A stretch of DNA of 37,167 nt from Thermoplasmata archaeon (GTDB lineage: Archaea; Thermoplasmatota; Thermoplasmata; Sysuiplasmatales; Sysuiplasmataceae). Position 1 is the stretch's first letter. Every line of letters starts with the position of its first letter. Below, in pieces: positions 33,887 to 37,167 of the stretch. The stretch covers positions 1-37,167 of the forward strand of contig JAJYOM010000001.1 in assembly GCA_021796175.1 (NCBI GenBank), read 5' to 3'. The position numbers were made by a program, and so were the translations under genes. Under the pieces are notes generated by a model. It worked only from the letters and a program-made list of their open reading frames with translations. It ran no database searches and had not been told where the DNA came from.

Positions 33887-34262
33887 TGACCCCGCACACT
33901 ACATACAGGAGGCCCAGCCCGATATATATGCCCATGAGTTTCACCTGCTGCTTGTATATGTGGTTCATGTCAATTTCGGTTATGCGGAAATGGTTGTCAA
34001 TCAACTCCATGACGTACCCTTTCGCACCGAAGTCGTAGAACGCGCCGAAGAACATTACCGAAATGCCCGAAATTACGAGAACATCTGGCATAACAGTCGA
34101 ATAGTGGAAGATGCCAAGGTACGAGAAAGGAAGCGGGAGAACAAGCAACGCACCGAGCAGCAGGAGAGGGTAGGCGGCGTAGGTGAATATCGCTTCCCTG
34201 CTGAGCCTGAGATTGCGTGCCTGAGCCATTTCATCTTCGGCAGGCTCCTCACTGACTTCCAT
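33870..34262 (-). CDS. Small three-span membrane protein
   Basis: 130 residues. An acidic N-terminus (EVSEEPAEDE) precedes spans at about 25-47, 58-78 and 107-129. A polar segment between spans 2 and 3 (about 80-106, LIDNHFRITEIDMNHIYKQQ) is probably cytosolic. No family is recognised. ATG 34262 has a GTTAATATTGC box about 24 bp upstream; M12 is an alternative start. It is convergent with the membrane protein gene to its left and lies 69 bp downstream of the fused ATPase gene on the same strand. Confidence 0.6.
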   Translation of the reverse strand: MEVSEEPAEDEMAQARNLRLSREAIFTYAAYPLLLLGALLVLPLPFSYLGIFHYSTVMPDVLVISGISVMFFGAFYDFGAKGYVMELIDNHFRITEIDMNHIYKQQVKLMGIYIGLGLLYVVCGVIIFAF

Positions 34263-34331
34263 GCAATTGTATATCAGCCTGCAATATTAACATCATGCAT
34301 ATCGCCGTGACCCACAGGCGTGCAGGGCGGT

Positions 34332-36557
34332 TCAGCCTGATCTTGGGGTAATGCCTGCAAGCTGCTCCTGGGTGAAATGGCAGAGGTACCAGTGGGCACC
34401 ATCGGTCTGAACCGGAGGTGGTGTTACCCTGCACATGTCCTGGGCGTATACACATCTTTCGTAAAACCTGCATCCTTTGGGCACGTTAACCGCATTCCCT
34501 ATATCGCCAACAATCTTCAGTTCCCGTGGATTCCAGTTTGGTGTGGGATTGGGAACCGCGTCGATCAGCGCCCTGGTGTATGGATGATGGGGATACCTGA
34601 CAATATCCTCAGAGCTGCCCATTTCAACTGCGATACCGAGATAGAGGACCACAATCCGGTCAGAAACATATCGTGCGGACGCAATGTCGTGTGTGATATA
34701 AATGATGGTGACACCGAACCTGTTTCTCAGTTCAAGGAGAAGGTTCATAAAGCCGGCGCGGAGGGAAACATCGAGCATGGAAATAGGTTCATCCGCAACA
34801 AGAACCTCGGGCCTCAGCACAAGTGCCCTTGCGGCGGCAACCCTCTGCCTTTCACCCCCGGAAAGTTCGTGCGGATATCTGTACAGGAAATTCTCAGGCG
34901 GGGTAAGCTTGACGCTTGCAAGGGTATCTCTCACCATCATAAGCACCTGCTCAGGGTCTCTGGTGGTCCTGTGGGCAATTATGGGTTCCCTTATAACGTC
35001 AAACACTGTCATCTTCGGGTCAAGAGAATCATAGGGATCCTGGAATATTATCTGCGTCTTCTTCCTCAGCAGTTTGTAATTTCTTTGGCCACGGCGAAGG
35101 GCAGTGACATCCATGTACTCCTCATTTCCAACTGTGATTCCGATCGCATGACCATCCGATTCACTTACACTTTTGCTGAGTTCGTTTGTCCCGACCTTGA
35201 GCTTCACATCACCACCGCTTGATGGTATGAGCGCGATGGCTGTCCTGCCAAAGGTGGTCTTGCCGCTTCCACTTTCTCCGACTATGCCAAGGATCTCAGA
35301 TGTCCTGATATCAAGGGAAACGTGGTCAACAGCCCTTACTATCCTCCGCTGACTTGCCCTGCTGAACAGTCTCCCTGCGAGTGAAGTCCGCAGATCATAG
35401 AATTTGCTCAGATTTTCCACTATCAGCACCTTGTCGTCTGCCGACACCCCAGAACCGAATTGTTCGTCTTTCACTTCCACCTTGCCCCTGCCACCGCTCG
35501 AAATCACTTCCGCTGCGAAGTGGCACTTGCTGAAATGACCCGGTTCCACCTGTGCAAAAGGAGGTTCCTCCCTGCTGCATATCTCCCTCGCAAAGAAGCA
35601 TCTTGGCGCGAAACGGCATCCCGGCGGCGGGTTGATTGGATCCGGCGGCGTGCCGGGGATACCTTTCATGAATATCTTCTCGGAAGCGATCGACGGATAG
35701 CTCTCGAGCGACGCCTTTGTATAAGGGTTGGATGGGCGCAGGTAGATATCCTCAATGCTGCCGCTCTCCATTATCCAGCCTGAATAGAGGACAACCACCC
35801 TGGTCGCAAGCTGGGCAACGACACCTATGTCGTGCGAGATTATCATCATAGAGTTTACACGCTTTATCACTATGTTCTTCAATTCGGTGATTATTCTCGC
35901 CTGGGTAACCACATCCAGACCGGTTGTCGGTTCATCCGCGATCACAAGGGACGGGTTGAGCGCCAGCGCCATTGCAATCACTGCCCTCTGCTTCATTCCC
36001 CCGCTCAGTTCGTGAGGAAATGAATTCAGTATCACAGGATTCAAACCGGCCCTCTTTACGGTCTCGGTGACCTTCTTCCTTATTCTTTCCTCGTCATAGT
36101 CGGTATGTATCCTGTATACCTCCGCTATCTGCTTGTAAATGGTGTATACAGGGTTGAACGCATTCATCGATCCCTGAAATACCATTGAGACATCCTTCCA
36201 CCTTATATTCCTGAGCTTTTCCGAAAGAATCTTCGCCTTCTTCCTCTTCATCTTCAGAAGTGCTTCCCCGGATATGTCCGTAGCCGCGACTGTCTTGCCG
36301 AATAACCTCACCCTCCCTTCCACCTTCCCGTTTTCGGGTATCATCCCCATCAGGGAGAGCGCAAGCGTCGACTTGCCGGAACCGCTCTCACCGATTATGC
36401 CCAGTATCTCCCCGTTTTTCAGTTCCAGGTTTATCCTGTCCAGCGCGTTGAGCTCGCCTCTGAATGTCTTGAACTTCACCGAGAAGTCTTTCACCTCTAG
36501 TATCGTTTCGGTGCCCTTTTGTGCACTGCTCTTTTTCTGAATGAGTTCAGCAGCCAA
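34332..36557 (-). CDS. Fused peptide ABC transporter ATPase (DppD-DppF in one chain)
   Basis: 741 residues containing two complete oligopeptide-type ATPase domains. The first has Walker A GESGSGKS (56-63), signature HELSGGMKQR, Walker B LVIADEPTTGLDV and C-terminal cysteines GCRFAPRC, EIC and KCHF. The second has Walker A GESGSGKT near 424, signature HELSGGERQR, Walker B VLVADEPISMLDV and cysteines GCRFYERC, DMC and LCHF. A linker of about 40 residues (around 355-395) joins them. TTG 36557 is the start: it lies one base after the permease stop and AGGGGT precedes it by about 7 nt. The fusion replaces the separate DppD and DppF of the neighbouring operon. It powers the second peptide importer. 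Confidence 0.92.
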   Translation of the reverse strand: MAAELIQKKSSAQKGTETILEVKDFSVKFKTFRGELNALDRINLELKNGEILGIIGESGSGKSTLALSLMGMIPENGKVEGRVRLFGKTVAATDISGEALLKMKRKKAKILSEKLRNIRWKDVSMVFQGSMNAFNPVYTIYKQIAEVYRIHTDYDEERIRKKVTETVKRAGLNPVILNSFPHELSGGMKQRAVIAMALALNPSLVIADEPTTGLDVVTQARIITELKNIVIKRVNSMMIISHDIGVVAQLATRVVVLYSGWIMESGSIEDIYLRPSNPYTKASLESYPSIASEKIFMKGIPGTPPDPINPPPGCRFAPRCFFAREICSREEPPFAQVEPGHFSKCHFAAEVISSGGRGKVEVKDEQFGSGVSADDKVLIVENLSKFYDLRTSLAGRLFSRASQRRIVRAVDHVSLDIRTSEILGIVGESGSGKTTFGRTAIALIPSSGGDVKLKVGTNELSKSVSESDGHAIGITVGNEEYMDVTALRRGQRNYKLLRKKTQIIFQDPYDSLDPKMTVFDVIREPIIAHRTTRDPEQVLMMVRDTLASVKLTPPENFLYRYPHELSGGERQRVAAARALVLRPEVLVADEPISMLDVSLRAGFMNLLLELRNRFGVTIIYITHDIASARYVSDRIVVLYLGIAVEMGSSEDIVRYPHHPYTRALIDAVPNPTPNWNPRELKIVGDIGNAVNVPKGCRFYERCVYAQDMCRVTPPPVQTDGAHWYLCHFTQEQLAGITPRSG

Positions 36558-36558
36558 A

Positions 36559-37167
36559 TCATCTACCCCTGAGCCTAGGATTCACAACATCATCCAGACC
36601 TCTGGAAATGAAGACAAATGCAAAGACGAAAGCTGTGAGCGTGACGGTCGGCGGTATAATCCACCACCAGGCCCTTGCAACCAGGAAGAAGTTTGTATAA
36701 AATGGGTTGAGCATTGAACCCCATGTTGCGATGTTTAGCGGCCCTATGCCAAGGACCTGTAAGCCGGAAATGCCGCCGACAGCAGCACCAATGCCAAGTG
36801 CAGACAGATAAGCCAGAAGCGGCGTCATGTTCGCCAGCATATGCCGTCGCAGAATCTGCATTGTGCCGGCGCCTGACGCCCTGGCGGCCTCAATGAAAGT
36901 CCTGGATCGGATAGACTTGACAACACCTATGAGGGTGAAAGTTGTAAACGGCCATCCGACTATTATGAAAACGAGCACTATGTTCAGTATGGACTTGCTG
37001 CCCAGTATTGTTGCCATGACAATAATAAGAGGAATAGTGGGTATCAGGAAAATGATTAGGGAAAGAGTTTCCAGAGTCACACCGACAAATCCCCCCAGAT
37101 ATCCAACTAACATGGCTACCAGAACAGAAATCAGTATTGTCCCGAGTGCCACCAGTGTGCTTGTTTC
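36559..37167 (-). CDS. Peptide ABC transporter permease, DppC type (5' end outside window)
   Basis: The frame is open to the window edge, so 202 residues are visible and the N-terminus is missing. Several spans are seen. The coupling loop reads EAARASGAGTMQILRRHMLAN, and the C-terminal DDVVNPRLRGR is typical of DppC proteins (compare EEILNPRLRILKRQ in the neighbouring permease). It is one base upstream of the fused ATPase gene. Its DppB-type partner and binding protein should lie beyond the right edge. Confidence 0.85.
   Translation of the reverse strand, partial: ETSTLVALGTILISVLVAMLVGYLGGFVGVTLETLSLIIFLIPTIPLIIVMATILGSKSILNIVLVFIIVGWPFTTFTLIGVVKSIRSRTFIEAARASGAGTMQILRRHMLANMTPLLAYLSALGIGAAVGGISGLQVLGIGPLNIATWGSMLNPFYTNFFLVARAWWWIIPPTVTLTAFVFAFVFISRGLDDVVNPRLRGR

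Overview
The window looks like a piece of an archaeal chromosome, most likely from the class Thermoplasmata. The main evidence is a full-length tricorn protease with every catalytic residue at a constant offset from the Thermoplasma acidophilum enzyme. Several first genes of transcription units also have an AT-rich TATA-like box 25-28 bp upstream of the start codon and no Shine-Dalgarno (leaderless archaeal promoters), while internal genes are coupled by ATGA/GTGA overlaps. Arginine is mostly AGG/AGA. Rieske/cytochrome b and heme A synthase-like genes suggest an aerobic or microaerobic heterotroph. I see no rRNA, tRNA, CRISPR array or intact insertion sequence.

Layout. 1-507: 3' end of an ornithine cyclodeaminase/alanine dehydrogenase family gene. 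632-6738: a translationally coupled pair encoding an AddAB-like helicase-nuclease, with an Fe-S nuclease domain in both subunits. 6801-8949: a two-gene ABC exporter. 8981-11526 (minus): PadR regulator plus DrrAB-type ABC exporter, with a palindromic operator candidate abutting the leaderless padR promoter. 11715-14008: a small membrane protein, a degenerate (phosphorylation-dead) receiver protein and a class I/II aminotransferase. 14057-14876: two half-size heme A synthase (CtaA/COX15)-like genes in convergent orientation. 15110-16165 (minus): a zinc alcohol dehydrogenase. 16395-20867: tricorn protease, a small dimeric alpha-beta barrel protein and an isocitrate lyase/PEP mutase family enzyme. 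21013-21726 (minus): a multi-span membrane protein. 22411-22590: a small DUF1059-like gene. 22860-25710: a Rieske-cytochrome b operon with a possible 23-codon leader ORF and three small membrane genes of unknown function. 25865-27037: an M20 amidohydrolase. 27057-32594 (minus): a complete peptide-type ABC importer (binding protein, two permeases, two ATPases). 33359-34262: two convergent small membrane proteins. 34332-37167 (minus): a second peptide importer with both ATPases fused into one chain and a permease running off the window.

Together the genes suggest a peptide-degrading lifestyle: two peptide importers, tricorn and an M20 peptidase/amidohydrolase feed amino acids to the aminotransferase, while the Rieske-cytochrome b complex and heme A synthesis serve a respiratory chain. 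The least described parts are the three small membrane proteins co-transcribed with cytochrome b, the split convergent CtaA-like pair and the archaeal AddAB-like pair.
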